This document shows, piece by piece, positions 42,925-53,048 of a DNA stretch of 64,000 nt. Each line of letters opens with the position of its first letter. Within the stretch, counting starts at the first letter, position 1. Both the position numbers and the translations under genes were made by a program. This DNA is from Halomonas citrativorans (lineage in GTDB: Bacteria > Pseudomonadota > Gammaproteobacteria > Pseudomonadales > Halomonadaceae): the NCBI RefSeq assembly GCF_900163645.1, contig NZ_FUKM01000017.1, positions 1 to 64,000 of the forward strand, in the 5' to 3' direction. Below the pieces are notes generated by a model that was not told the DNA's origin, searched no databases, and saw nothing but the letters and a program-made list of their open reading frames with translations.

Positions 42925-44124
42925 ATGCATGATGTCATGCTGCTAGGGCTACTGCTGACAGCGATTGCCATAGGCTTCGGGCTAGGTATTCGATACGCTG
43001 CCCGGCGCCACCGGCAAGCGCCAACAGCGCCGCCTTCTCAACTGTCGCGCGAATATTTCGTTGGGTTAAATTACCTGCTGAATGAGCAGCCCGATGAAGC
43101 CATTAACACGTTTATCAGTGCACTTGATGTTAATAGCGATACGGTAGATACCCATATCGCGCTGGGTAAACTCTTTCGCACGCGTGGCGAGGCAGACAAA
43201 GCCGTCAGTATTCACCAAAACCTGCTTGCACGCCCAGCCCTATCGCATGGCACCAACGAACGCATCCAACTTGAGCTTGCGCGCGATTTTATAGCGCTAG
43301 GTGTTCATGACCGTGCCCAGAGACTGCTGCACTCGCTGCTTGAGCAATCCACCGACGATGAGCGCCGCTATGCGGCCAAGCAGCTATTGGTGGGCCTTCT
43401 GGAGCGAGAAAAGGAGTGGCAAGCCGCTTTAGAGGTAATCCAACCCCTGCTAAAGCAGCACCCAGGTATGCGGCGCCCAGCGTCACACTGGCTATGCGAG
43501 TTGGCCATAGAAGAGATCCAACAGTCCAGCCGTGCGCTCGCGAAAAAGCATCTAAAAAAAGCCTTACTGCTGGATGAACGCTGCATTCGCGCCACGCTAT
43601 TACTGGCGGATCTTGAGATGGATAACGGCCACTATGGCCGCGCGATAGAACGTCTTGACCATATCCCTGAGCAGGATGGCGCGCATATCCCAACCATGCT
43701 GCCAACCCTCCAGCGGGCCTATGCGTATAACGACGATATAGCAGGTCTGGAGAAACACTTGTACCGTCTACTGGGTCAGGCACCTTACACCAGCGTTATC
43801 GTGATGCTCGGCGAGCTTATTCACCAGCGGGATGGCGTGGATACCGCCATTGAGTTAACCGGAAACTGGCTACGTGATGCGCCGAGCCTTGGCGGGTTGG
43901 ACTATCTGCTGGATCTGTATGTCGAAAGCCAGCAGCTAAGTGGAAGAACTGCGCCGGACACTCGCTTATCATTACTGAAATACCACACGGATGCGCTTTT
44001 AAAAGATCGCCCACGTCATCAATGCAGGCGCTGTGGTTTTACGAGTGATGCCCTTGCCTGGCAGTGCCCCAGCTGCCGCCGCTGGGGCACTATCAAGCCG
44101 ATTACCGGTGTAGAGGGCGAGTAA
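42925..44124 (+). CDS. lapB: LPS assembly protein LapB (YciM)
   Basis: A 399-aa protein. An N-terminal membrane anchor (about 5-22) is followed by about nine tetratricopeptide-like repeats and a C-terminal rubredoxin-type metal site (CRRCGF...CPSCRRWG). LapB directs LpxC to FtsH and so limits lipid A synthesis. It directly follows lapA. Unlike the usual order, the next gene pyrF is on the opposite strand. Confidence 0.95.
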   Translation: MHDVMLLGLLLTAIAIGFGLGIRYAARRHRQAPTAPPSQLSREYFVGLNYLLNEQPDEAINTFISALDVNSDTVDTHIALGKLFRTRGEADKAVSIHQNLLARPALSHGTNERIQLELARDFIALGVHDRAQRLLHSLLEQSTDDERRYAAKQLLVGLLEREKEWQAALEVIQPLLKQHPGMRRPASHWLCELAIEEIQQSSRALAKKHLKKALLLDERCIRATLLLADLEMDNGHYGRAIERLDHIPEQDGAHIPTMLPTLQRAYAYNDDIAGLEKHLYRLLGQAPYTSVIVMLGELIHQRDGVDTAIELTGNWLRDAPSLGGLDYLLDLYVESQQLSGRTAPDTRLSLLKYHTDALLKDRPRHQCRRCGFTSDALAWQCPSCRRWGTIKPITGVEGE

Positions 44125-44143
44125 CCCGCACACACATATCGTG

Positions 44144-44836
44144 CTACTGAAGCTCTGCTTCGATAGCCGCCAGCGCCGCCATGGGGTCAGATGCCTGAGT
44201 AACAGGCCGCCCTATCACCAAATGTGTACTCCCTGCTTGCATCGCTTCGCGTGGCGTCATAATACGCTGCTGATCGTTAACGGCGGCAAAACTCGGCCGA
44301 ATACCGGGCGTTACTTTTAAAAACGACTCACCACACACGGCCTGTAAATGTGACGCCTCTTGGGCTGAGCATACAACGCCGTGCAGGCCGCTTTGTTGGG
44401 TCAACAGCGCCAAGCGCTCTACCTGTTCAGCGGGTGAAACGTTTAAACCCACTTCGCGCAGGTCGCTCTCCTGGAGGCTGGTTAATACGGTAACGGCGAT
44501 TAGGTGCGTGTCTAAACCTTGACTAACCAAACGCTCGGCGGCTGCTTCCATCATCTTGCGGCCACCGCTGGCGTGCACATTCACCATCCAGACGCCTTGC
44601 TCTGCTGCAGCCTGAACAGCCCCCGCCACCGTATTGGGAATATCATGAAATTTGAGGTCAAGGAACACGTCGAACCCGCGCCCATGCAGCGCTTCAAGGA
44701 TAGCCGGGCCGCTACGGGTATAAAGCTCTTTACCTACTTTTAAACGACACCGAGCGGGGTCTAGCTGATCCGCCATGCATAAGGCGGCGTCAAGCGACGG
44801 GTAATCAAGCGCGATAATCAACGGGGATTCAGACAC
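44144..44836 (-). CDS. pyrF: orotidine 5'-phosphate decarboxylase
   Basis: A 230-aa TIM-barrel enzyme making [16 protein letters not shown] holds the catalytic Asp-Lys-Asp set; TPGIRP and VIGRPVTQA bind phosphate. The start is GTG at 44836 with GGAG upstream. It converges on lapB with a 19-bp gap and no obvious terminator. Confidence 0.96.
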   Translation of the reverse strand: MSESPLIIALDYPSLDAALCMADQLDPARCRLKVGKELYTRSGPAILEALHGRGFDVFLDLKFHDIPNTVAGAVQAAAEQGVWMVNVHASGGRKMMEAAAERLVSQGLDTHLIAVTVLTSLQESDLREVGLNVSPAEQVERLALLTQQSGLHGVVCSAQEASHLQAVCGESFLKVTPGIRPSFAAVNDQQRIMTPREAMQAGSTHLVIGRPVTQASDPMAALAAIEAELQ

Positions 44837-45067
44837 AGCACTACTCCATACGCATTTTTAAGCATTATATCAGCCCAACACGACCCACTTGTAAGCTATT
44901 TGCCACGCTGTACAAGCGAAACTCCTACAAATAATGTCATACATCACTGACAACAACACGATAGCGAACGCGTTAAGTTAATTAAGGCACCCGTTAATGC
45001 AGTGTTCGTTAGTGCTGTACCCGGTAGTGCTACTTTTCTTTATCGACAAGAAGGAACAATACGCGTA

Positions 45068-45352
45068 ATGAACATGACATTAAAAAGCTTGTTTGCCGCC
45101 CTGTTACTTAGTTTAAGTCTGGGATTATCCAGTAATGCACTGGCTCAAGCCGTCGCGCCTATCAATGTGAATGCCGCAAACGCTGAGCTGTTGAGCGAGC
45201 TTCCCGGCATTGGACCAAGCCGCGCTGCCGCCATTATCGAAGAACGAGACGCCAAGGGGGAATTTACAAGTGCTGATGATTTAACGCGCGTCAGCGGCAT
45301 CGGTGCAGCAACCGTAGATCGCATGCGCGACCAAATCGTGCTCGAAGACTAA
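45068..45352 (+). CDS. ComEA-family helix-hairpin-helix protein
   Basis: A 94-aa exported protein. A Sec signal peptide (about 1-25, cleavage near ALAQA) precedes a ComEA-type double helix-hairpin-helix (INVNAANAELLSELPGIGPSRAAAI...LTRVSGIGAATVDRM), which binds double-stranded DNA. In naturally competent bacteria it pulls DNA into the periplasm. No other competence genes are here. The ATG at 45068 is preferred over a longer frame because it starts the signal peptide. Confidence 0.9.
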   Translation: MNMTLKSLFAALLLSLSLGLSSNALAQAVAPINVNAANAELLSELPGIGPSRAAAIIEERDAKGEFTSADDLTRVSGIGAATVDRMRDQIVLED

Positions 45353-45401
45353 ACCTTTTAGTAAGTCTTGCTACTTAGCACTACATAGTAGGGTTGCTAT
45401 T

Positions 45402-45434
45402 GCCCGGCAGCAGCGCAGACACTGTTTGCCGGGT
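45402..45434 (-). other. hairpin after prpD
   Basis: GCCCGGC (45402-45408) pairs with GCCGGGT (45428-45434, ending in a G-T pair) across a 19-nt loop. The stem sequence is the same as in the two intercistronic hairpins at 48228 and 50924. Confidence 0.4.
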
Positions 45435-45519
45435 AAGTGTTTATCACATACCAAGCATTGAAAAACTCACCGAACGACTCCTCTCTCTTCTGCATTGCTG
45501 CCCGTGACTAGTCAGGCTT

Positions 45520-47004
45520 TTAAATCATCCAAAGTGACATGAATTGATCCACCGGCATTGCTTCAAGCGTCGCTTGATTGCCGCAGAGCTGGCTAATCTT
45601 TTCGCAGCGAAGTACAGGGAAACGGGTGGCGAGATGTCGCTCAAACTTATCGACCAGTAGCGGCATTCCCTCGTCTCGACGACGCTGATGGCCTATTGGA
45701 TATTCCACTACGACCTTGTCGGTTGCACTGCCATCACTGAAAAAGACCTGCACAGCATTCGCGATAGAGCGCTTTTGCGGGTCGTGGTAGGCCGCTGAAT
45801 AGTCGCTATTCTCCTCGACCACCATTTTGTCGCGCAGTATATCAATCAGCGGATGAGCCGCATGAAAGCTGTCTTCATAGTGTTCGGCGGTAAGCGTACC
45901 GAAAATAAGCGGCACGGCCGTCATGTATTGCAGACAGTGATCGCGGTCAGCCGGGTTAGCCAACGCTCCGGTTTTGGAAATTATCCGAATCGCTGAATCA
46001 TGTGTGGTAATTACAATCCGCTCAATATCAACCAAGCGATCTTTTACCTGAGCGTGCAGAAGCACGGCCGCTTCGCAGGCGGTTTGGGCATGGAACTCCG
46101 CCGGGAAAGCGATCTTGAATAAAATATTCTCCATGACATAGCACCCAAACTCGCGCTGAAAACGCAGTCGCCGCTCTGCTTCAGGTTTAAGGCTCAGGTC
46201 TTTATTACTATGGCTAAAGGACACATCGTAAAACCCCCATTGCGGTGCACTGAGCGCACTGGGGATGCCCATCTCGCCGCGTAACGCCATATCCGCCAAG
46301 CGAACGCCTCGGGAAGTGGCATCGCCAGCCGCCCAGCTTTTGCGCGACCCGGCATTGGGTGCATGTCGGTAGGTGCGCAGGCTCTGGCCGTCTACCCACG
46401 CATGGGAAAGCGCGGCCAGCAACTGCTCGCGCGTAGCGCCCATTAGCTTGGCAACCACCGCCGTCGAAGCCACTTTCACCAATAGCACATGATCAAGCCC
46501 CACTCTGTTGAAGCTGTTTTCCAGGGCCAGCACCCCCTGAATTTCATGCGCCATGATCATGGCGTTCAACACATCACGCATCGTCAGAGGCGCATCACCC
46601 TGAGCAACCCGCTTTTGCGACAGATGATCGGCAACCGCGAGGATACCGCCCAGGTTGTCAGAAGGATGCCCCCACTCGGCGGCAAGCCAGGTATCGTTAT
46701 AATCCAGCCAGCGGATAATTGCGCCGATATCCCAGGCCGCTTTTACCGGGTCAAGGCGTAGCGAAGTGCCCGGTACACGCGCCCCAAAAGGAACCTGGGT
46801 GCCTTCTACCAGCGGGCCAAGATGCTTGGTGCACTCTGGAAAACGCAGCGCCAGAAGCCCACAGCCCAACGTATCCATCAAGCAGTAGCGAGCCGTGGAC
46901 AGTGCCGCCGGCGAGGGGGTATCAAAGCTCAGCACATAATCAGCGATTAGCTGTAGCTCATCATCGTATTCTGGCCGCTCATTTATCTCTGCTGTGAGGT
47001 TCAT
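45520..47004 (-). CDS. prpD: 2-methylcitrate dehydratase PrpD
   Basis: A 494-aa MmgE/PrpD family enzyme that dehydrates 2-methylcitrate. [45 protein letters not shown] and [34 protein letters not shown] are typical of PrpD. In clusters with acnD and prpF, PrpD may be partly redundant for this step. The ATG follows GGGAGG. It is the last gene of the prp unit, 28 bp after prpF. Confidence 0.94.
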   Translation of the reverse strand: MNLTAEINERPEYDDELQLIADYVLSFDTPSPAALSTARYCLMDTLGCGLLALRFPECTKHLGPLVEGTQVPFGARVPGTSLRLDPVKAAWDIGAIIRWLDYNDTWLAAEWGHPSDNLGGILAVADHLSQKRVAQGDAPLTMRDVLNAMIMAHEIQGVLALENSFNRVGLDHVLLVKVASTAVVAKLMGATREQLLAALSHAWVDGQSLRTYRHAPNAGSRKSWAAGDATSRGVRLADMALRGEMGIPSALSAPQWGFYDVSFSHSNKDLSLKPEAERRLRFQREFGCYVMENILFKIAFPAEFHAQTACEAAVLLHAQVKDRLVDIERIVITTHDSAIRIISKTGALANPADRDHCLQYMTAVPLIFGTLTAEHYEDSFHAAHPLIDILRDKMVVEENSDYSAAYHDPQKRSIANAVQVFFSDGSATDKVVVEYPIGHQRRRDEGMPLLVDKFERHLATRFPVLRCEKISQLCGNQATLEAMPVDQFMSLWMI

Positions 47005-47032
47005 GGAGTTGCCTCCCGATCAATGCATTGAG

Positions 47033-48211
47033 TTAAAAGCTGTTGCCCGGTATACGCACCGCTCCCTCCATCAGCACGCGAGCGCTGCGGCTCATGATTG
47101 CCTTATCGATCTGCCAATGCCCGTCGATAAGGTTGGCTTCTGCACCAACGCGCAAGCTGCCTGAAGGGTGGCCAAACGTGACGGATTGGCGCTTACCGCC
47201 ACCCGCGGCCAAGTTTACCAGGGTTCCTTCAATAGCCGCCGCTGCGGCAATGGCGACGGCAGCGGTACCCATCATTGCATGATGTAATTTACCCATTGAG
47301 AGCGCACGTACCAGCAAATCAATATCTTCCGCATGAACGGCGTTTCCACTGGATGCCGTGTAGTCAGCAGACGGGGCTACAAATGCTATTTTCGGCGTGT
47401 GCTGGCGATTAGCCGCTTCGCTGACATCTTCAATTAACCCCATGCGCAGTGCGCCGTGAGCACGAACGGTCTCAAACATTGCAAGCGCTTTGGCATCCCC
47501 GTTAATAACTTCCTGAAGCTCCGTACCGGTGTAGCCAAGGTCTGCTGCGTTAATAAAGATAGTGGGGATACCCGCGTTGATCATGGTGGCACTTAGCGTT
47601 TTGAAACCAGGCACCTCAAGCTCATCGACGACATTTCCGGTGGGAAAAATGGCACCTTCACCATCGGCAGGGTCCATAAAAGCGACCGCGACTTCAGCGG
47701 CAGGAAACGTTACGCCATCAAGCTCAAAATCCCCGGTTTCCTGTACCTCACCATTGGTGACAGGCACTTTCGAGATGATGGTTTTTTGAATGTTAGCCTG
47801 CCAGATTCGCACCTCAACCACCCCGTTATCGGGTATGCGGGCAGGGTCTACGAAACCATTGGCAACCGCAAAAGGCCCTACGGCAGACGACAAGTTGCCA
47901 CAATTACCGCTCCAATCCACATAAGGACGATCAATGGCGACCTGGCCAAACAAGTAGTCCACGTCATGCTCAGGCGAGCTGCTTTTAGCAATAATCACTG
48001 CTTTGCTGGTGCTTGATGTCGCGCCGCCCATACCATCTGTCTGTTTTTGGTAAGGGTCAGGACTACCAATGACGCGCAGGAGCAACTGGTCGCGGGCTTT
48101 ACCGGGCACTTGGGCGGCCTCAGGTAAATCGCTTAATTTAAAAAATACGCCTTTACTGGTACCGCCACGCATATAAGTGGCAGGGATTTTTATCTGTGGC
48201 ACTGAGGACAT
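47033..48211 (-). CDS. prpF: 2-methylaconitate cis-trans isomerase PrpF
   Basis: A 392-aa enzyme of the diaminopimelate-epimerase-like fold. YMRGGTSKGVFF, the DGMGGATSSTSK segment and DWSGNCGNLSSAVG are family hallmarks. It converts the 2-methylaconitate isomer made by AcnD so that it can be rehydrated to 2-methylisocitrate. It follows acnD, its obligatory partner, after a small hairpin. GGAG lies upstream of the ATG. Confidence 0.95.
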   Translation of the reverse strand: MSSVPQIKIPATYMRGGTSKGVFFKLSDLPEAAQVPGKARDQLLLRVIGSPDPYQKQTDGMGGATSSTSKAVIIAKSSSPEHDVDYLFGQVAIDRPYVDWSGNCGNLSSAVGPFAVANGFVDPARIPDNGVVEVRIWQANIQKTIISKVPVTNGEVQETGDFELDGVTFPAAEVAVAFMDPADGEGAIFPTGNVVDELEVPGFKTLSATMINAGIPTIFINAADLGYTGTELQEVINGDAKALAMFETVRAHGALRMGLIEDVSEAANRQHTPKIAFVAPSADYTASSGNAVHAEDIDLLVRALSMGKLHHAMMGTAAVAIAAAAAIEGTLVNLAAGGGKRQSVTFGHPSGSLRVGAEANLIDGHWQIDKAIMSRSARVLMEGAVRIPGNSF

Positions 48212-48227
48212 ATACTCAACTCCGGCC

Positions 48228-48247
48228 GCCCGGCTTAAGTGCCGGGC
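48228..48247 (-). other. acnD-prpF intercistronic hairpin
   Basis: GCCCGGC/GCCGGGC pair around TTAAGT between acnD and prpF. There is no T run; it probably tunes mRNA stability. The stem sequence is repeated at 50924-50946. Confidence 0.5.
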
Positions 48248-48270
48248 TTATCTACAAGTGCATGATTTAA

Positions 48271-50889
48271 TCAGGGAGAGACACCCACGCTTGTTTCCAG
48301 GAAATCCTGCGCAAACCGCTGCAATACGCCGCCTGCCGAGTAAATGGTAACCTCTTCAGCAGTATCCAGCCGGCAGATAACGGGCACACGCTCGGTGCTG
48401 CCATTCTGGCGATGGATAACCAGCGTCAACATGGCGCCCGGTGTCGCTACTCCTTCCACATCAAAGACCTCCGTTCCTTCAATACCCAGAGTGTGACGCG
48501 TAGTACCCGCTTCGAACTGCAGAGGCATTACTCCCATACCAATCAGGTTTGTACGGTGAATACGCTCAAACCCTTCGGCGACAATGGTTTCGACGCCAGC
48601 AAGCGCAACGCCTTTGGCAGCCCAGTCTCTTGATGAGCCTTGGCCGTAGTCGGCACCGGCAATCACAATCAGCGGCTGTCTACGCGCCATATAGGTTTCA
48701 ATGGCCTCCCACATGCGCATAACCTGCCCGTCAGGCTCTACCCGCGCCAGCGACCCCTGGACGACGTTGCCTTCTTCATCGCGCACCATTTCATTGAAGA
48801 GTTTGGGGTTGGCAAGCGTTGCCCGCTGCGCCGTCAAATGATCGCCACGGTGCGTCGCATAGGAGTTGAAGTCCTCTTCAGGCAGCCCCATTCGATCAAG
48901 ATATTCGCCTGCCGCACTATCCAGCATAATCGCGTTAGAGGGTGATAGGTGATCGGTTGTAATATTGTCGGGCAGAATCGCCAGCGGGCGCATGTTCTTA
49001 AGCTCGCGCTCTTTGGCCATATTGCCTTCCCAGTACGGCGGGCGACGAATATAGGTACTCTGAGGACGCCACTCATACAGCGGGCTTACTTGGGTGCGGG
49101 CACTTTTGTCGAGATCAAACATGGGAATATAGGTCTGGCGGAACTGCTCGGGCTTCACCGACGCTTTTACAATAGCGTCGATCTCTTCATCCTCCGGCCA
49201 GATATCTTTCAGAGTAACGGGATTGCCCGCCTGATCGATGCCCAACACGTCTTTTTCAATATCAAAGCGAATAGTGCCCGCAATGGCGTAAGCAACCACC
49301 AGCGGCGGCGAGGCCAAAAAGGCCTGCTGGGCATAGGGGTGAATTCGCCCATCAAAATTGCGGTTACCGGAAAGCACTGCCGTGGCGTAAAGATCCCGGT
49401 CGATAATTTCCTGCTGAATAACAGGGTCAAGCGCACCCGACATGCCGTTACAGGTGGTACACGCATAAGCCACCACGCCAAAACCCAGACCCTCCAGCTC
49501 GTTCATCAAACCGGCTTCTTCCAGGTACATCTTGACCGTTTTTGAACCAGGCGCCAGGGATGACTTTACCCAGGGTTTACGCAACAAGCCGAGCCGGTTG
49601 GCGTTGCGCGCGATTAACCCAGCCGCCACCATATTGCGCGGGTTAGAGGTATTGGTGCAGCTGGTGATGGCGGCGATAATAACGGCGCCATCGGGCATTT
49701 TTCCCGCTCTCTCTTCTTCGCGCGCAGCATCGAGTCCTACCGCAATACCGCGCTGAACAAGCTCGGAAGTAGGCAGGTGAGCATGCGGGTTGGAAGGCCC
49801 TGCCAACGTCCGCGCGACCGATGAAAGATCAAAGGTCAGCACTCGCTCGTACTCAACCTGCGTCAGGCTGTCCGCCCAGAGGCCGGTGTGCTTGGCATAA
49901 GTTTCTACCAGCGCCACCTGCTCGTCTTCACGACCGGTGAGCTTCAAATAATCGATGGTTTGGCTGTCGATATAGAACATCGCCGCCGTCGCACCGTACT
50001 CAGGCGTCATGTTCGATATCGTGGCACGATCGCCGACCGTCAGCGCATCGGCGCCTTTGCCGTAAAACTCCAGGTAGGCACCCACCACGCGCTCTTTACG
50101 CAAAAATTCGGTGATCGCCAGCACCATATCAGTGCCCGTGATTCCCGGCTGCAGCTTGCCGGTCAGCTCTACACCAACGATATCCGGCAAGCGCATCATG
50201 GAAGCGCGCCCCAGCATTACGCTTTCGGCTTCCAGGCCACCCACACCGACTGAAATGACGCCGAGCGCATCTACCATGGGGGTATGGCTATCGGTTCCCA
50301 CACAGGTATCGGGGTAAGCAATGCCATCTCGGTTCTGCACTACCGGCGACATCTTCTCCAGATTAATCTGGTGCATGATGCCGTTGCCAGGCGGGATGAC
50401 ATCGACATTTTCAAAGGCCGTTTTGGTCCAGTTAATAAAGTGAAAGCGATCATCGTTGCGCCGGTCTTCAATGGCGCGGTTTTTCTCAAAAGCTCCCTCT
50501 TCAAAGCCTGGGTGCTCCACCGCCAACGAGTGGTCAACAATCAACTGAGTGGGAACAACGGGGTTAACCTTGGCCGGATCACCGCCCTTCTCGGCAATGG
50601 CATCGCGCAGCCCGGCCAAATCAACCAGCGCCGTCTGGCCTAAAATATCGTGGCATACCACGCGTGCCGGGTACCACGGAAAATCGAGATCGCGCCGACG
50701 CTCGATAAGCTGCTTAAGCGCATCCGTTAACAGCTCAGGATCACAGCGGCGTACCAATTGCTCTGCCAGCACGCGCGACGTGTAAGGGAGCGTGGCGTAG
50801 GCTCCTGGCTGAATATCCTCAACGGCTTGGCGCGCATTAAAGTAATCAAGGCTGGTGCCTGGCAGTGGTTGACGATATTGGCTATTCAT
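48271..50889 (-). CDS. acnD: Fe/S-dependent 2-methylcitrate dehydratase AcnD
   Basis: An 872-aa aconitase-family enzyme. The [4Fe-4S] ligands lie in SCTNTSNPRNM and ACTTCNGMSG. DSHTPMVDALGVISVGVGGLEAESVMLG and the C-terminal swivel domain with YGQGSSRDWAAKG are aconitase motifs. The prpF neighbour and prp context identify it as AcnD, not AcnA. It dehydrates 2-methylcitrate to 2-methylaconitate. It follows prpC by 67 bp with a hairpin in the gap. The ribosome-binding site is weak. Confidence 0.95.
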   Translation of the reverse strand: MNSQYRQPLPGTSLDYFNARQAVEDIQPGAYATLPYTSRVLAEQLVRRCDPELLTDALKQLIERRRDLDFPWYPARVVCHDILGQTALVDLAGLRDAIAEKGGDPAKVNPVVPTQLIVDHSLAVEHPGFEEGAFEKNRAIEDRRNDDRFHFINWTKTAFENVDVIPPGNGIMHQINLEKMSPVVQNRDGIAYPDTCVGTDSHTPMVDALGVISVGVGGLEAESVMLGRASMMRLPDIVGVELTGKLQPGITGTDMVLAITEFLRKERVVGAYLEFYGKGADALTVGDRATISNMTPEYGATAAMFYIDSQTIDYLKLTGREDEQVALVETYAKHTGLWADSLTQVEYERVLTFDLSSVARTLAGPSNPHAHLPTSELVQRGIAVGLDAAREEERAGKMPDGAVIIAAITSCTNTSNPRNMVAAGLIARNANRLGLLRKPWVKSSLAPGSKTVKMYLEEAGLMNELEGLGFGVVAYACTTCNGMSGALDPVIQQEIIDRDLYATAVLSGNRNFDGRIHPYAQQAFLASPPLVVAYAIAGTIRFDIEKDVLGIDQAGNPVTLKDIWPEDEEIDAIVKASVKPEQFRQTYIPMFDLDKSARTQVSPLYEWRPQSTYIRRPPYWEGNMAKERELKNMRPLAILPDNITTDHLSPSNAIMLDSAAGEYLDRMGLPEEDFNSYATHRGDHLTAQRATLANPKLFNEMVRDEEGNVVQGSLARVEPDGQVMRMWEAIETYMARRQPLIVIAGADYGQGSSRDWAAKGVALAGVETIVAEGFERIHRTNLIGMGVMPLQFEAGTTRHTLGIEGTEVFDVEGVATPGAMLTLVIHRQNGSTERVPVICRLDTAEEVTIYSAGGVLQRFAQDFLETSVGVSP

Positions 50890-50923
50890 AAAAACAGGCT
50901 CGCGAAAGGGGGAGCTTAAACAA

Positions 50924-50946
50924 GCCCGGCAGCCAAGCCGCCGGGC
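50924..50946 (-). other. prpC-acnD intercistronic hairpin
   Basis: GCCCGGC (50924-50930) pairs with GCCGGGC (50940-50946) around a 9-base loop. It is the same stem as the acnD-prpF hairpin. Confidence 0.5.
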
Positions 50947-50956
50947 AGCACGCTGA

Positions 50957-52084
50957 TTAATCTCGCGCTTCTATCGGCACCCATTCGCTTTTCTCGGGAC
51001 CAATATAGTCAGCGCTGGGGCGGATAATTCGATTGTTGGCGCGCTGTTCAAAGACATGTGCGGCCCAGCCCGTTAGCCGGGACATGACAAAAATCGGCGT
51101 GAACAGCTTGGTGGGGATATCCATAAAGTGATAGGCGCTGGCATGGAAGAAGTCTGCGTTGCAGAACAGCTTTTTCTCACGCCACATCACTTCTTCGACC
51201 CTTTCAGATACGGGATAAAGCACCGTATCGCCTACGTCATCGGCAAGCTTTTTGGCCCACTGCTTGATAATCTCGTTGCGTGGGTCAGATTCTCGGTAGA
51301 TGGCGTGCCCAAAGCCCATGATCTTATCCTTGCGCGCCAGCATGCCCATGATCTGACTTTCCGCTTCTTCCGGCGATTTCCAGTTTTCGATCATCGCCAT
51401 GGCCGCTTCATTGGCACCGCCATGCAGCGGGCCACGCAGCGAACCGATGGCGCCGGTGACGCAAGAATGCATATCAGAAAGCGTTGAGGCACACACCCGG
51501 GCGGTAAAGGTCGACGCATTAAACTCATGCTCGGCATATAAAATAAGCGATACGTTCATCACTCGCGCATGGAGTTCAGAGGCCGGCTCGCCGCGCAGCA
51601 GATGCAAGAAATGCCCGCCAACCGATGCAGCGTCGGTTTGGGTATCAATCCGCACTCCGTCATGAGAGTAGCGATACCAGTAGCAAATGATCGAAGGCAA
51701 CACGGCCAGCAGCCGATCGGCGACGTCCTGCTGCTCGTCAAAGCTCTGCTCGGTTTCAAGATTACCCAGCATGGAAGTGCCGGTACGCATGACATCCATG
51801 GGATGAGCATCTTTCGGAATTTGCTCAAGCACCGTTTTCAGCGCATCGGGCAACCCACGCAAGCCCTTTAATTTGCGGATGTAGTCGTCAAGCTCTGCCT
51901 GATTAGGCAATTTACCTTTCAAGAGCAGGTACGCTACTTCTTCAAATTTAGCCTTTTCAGCCAGCTCTTTGATATCAAAGCCACGGTACGTTAGGCCCGA
52001 GCCAGTCTTTCCAACGGTACACAAGGCGGTAGTTCCCGCACTTTGTCCACGCAGCCCTGCTCCCGCTAGCGGTTTATCAGCCAT
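50957..52084 (-). CDS. prpC: 2-methylcitrate synthase PrpC
   Basis: A 375-aa citrate synthase-family enzyme condensing propionyl-CoA with oxaloacetate. The short N-terminus (AGLRGQSAGTTALCTVGKTGSGLTYRGFDI) is typical of PrpC. Active-site residues lie in LHGGANEAAM, FGHAIYRESDPRN and the late ANNRIIRP segment. AGGAG stands 8 bp before the ATG. It lies between prpB and acnD. Confidence 0.95.
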   Translation of the reverse strand: MADKPLAGAGLRGQSAGTTALCTVGKTGSGLTYRGFDIKELAEKAKFEEVAYLLLKGKLPNQAELDDYIRKLKGLRGLPDALKTVLEQIPKDAHPMDVMRTGTSMLGNLETEQSFDEQQDVADRLLAVLPSIICYWYRYSHDGVRIDTQTDAASVGGHFLHLLRGEPASELHARVMNVSLILYAEHEFNASTFTARVCASTLSDMHSCVTGAIGSLRGPLHGGANEAAMAMIENWKSPEEAESQIMGMLARKDKIMGFGHAIYRESDPRNEIIKQWAKKLADDVGDTVLYPVSERVEEVMWREKKLFCNADFFHASAYHFMDIPTKLFTPIFVMSRLTGWAAHVFEQRANNRIIRPSADYIGPEKSEWVPIEARD

Positions 52085-52154
52085 GACGAGTCTCCTGGTG
52101 TGCTTATCGTTGTACCTATCATTAATTGCAGATAACAGTGTTTACGTGCACGCC

Positions 52155-53048
52155 TTATTGCGGCTCTTCGCCCTTTTCGGCGAATAACGCGTCTAGTTTC
52201 TGCTCGAAATCGTGATAGTTGAGGAAATCGTAGAGTTCATCGCGCGTCTGCATGGTGTTAACGACTTCTTTTTGATGCCCGTTATCCAGAATGCTTTGAT
52301 AGACATTCAGGGCAGCAGCGTTCATCGCTCGAAACGCAGAGAGCGGGTAAAGCACCATGCGGCAACCAACCTCGCCAAGCTCGGCTTGAGTAAAGAGCGG
52401 CGTCGCACCAAACTCGGTGATATTGGCCAGAATCGGGGCATCCACTCGCTCGCAGAATGCCTGGTAATCTGAAAGGGTATATACGGCTTCAGCAAAGATG
52501 GCATCCGCACCGGCTTCAACGCAGGCATTGGCGCGCTCAATAGCCGCGTCCAGACCCTCTTTTTGAAAAGCATCGGTGCGTGCAATCAGATAAAAATCGG
52601 GGTCTATTCGGGCATCGGCGGCGGCTTTGATACGATCAACCATCTCAGCCTGGGAAACAATTGCCTTGTTGGGTCGATGACCACAACGTTTTTGCGCCAC
52701 CTGGTCCTCCAGATGAACGGCGGCGACGCCAGCACGCTGCATCTCTTTCACTGTACGGGCAATATTGAACGCGCCGCCCCATCCGGTATCAATATCCACC
52801 AGCAACGGCAGGTCCGTTGCACCACAGATACGGCGCGCATCCTCTGCGACATCGTTCATGCTGGTCATCCCTAAATCAGGCAGGCCAAACGAGGCATTTG
52901 CCACCCCACCGCCGGAAAGGTAGATCGCCTGATGGCCGACACGTTCAGCCATCATCGCCGTATACGCATTAATAGTGCCTAAAATGGCCAGCGGGCGCTG
53001 GGCGTCAAGGGCGGCTTTAAAACGGGCGCCAGGGGTGAGCGTTGACAT
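52155..53048 (-). CDS. prpB: 2-methylisocitrate lyase PrpB
   Basis: A 297-aa isocitrate-lyase-superfamily TIM barrel that splits 2-methylisocitrate into pyruvate and succinate. KRCGH (120-124) carries the catalytic Cys122. [16 protein letters not shown] and [11 protein letters not shown] are diagnostic. The ATG overlaps the gntR stop codon by one base, with AGGAG inside gntR. Confidence 0.96.
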   Translation of the reverse strand: MSTLTPGARFKAALDAQRPLAILGTINAYTAMMAERVGHQAIYLSGGGVANASFGLPDLGMTSMNDVAEDARRICGATDLPLLVDIDTGWGGAFNIARTVKEMQRAGVAAVHLEDQVAQKRCGHRPNKAIVSQAEMVDRIKAAADARIDPDFYLIARTDAFQKEGLDAAIERANACVEAGADAIFAEAVYTLSDYQAFCERVDAPILANITEFGATPLFTQAELGEVGCRMVLYPLSAFRAMNAAALNVYQSILDNGHQKEVVNTMQTRDELYDFLNYHDFEQKLDALFAEKGEEPQ

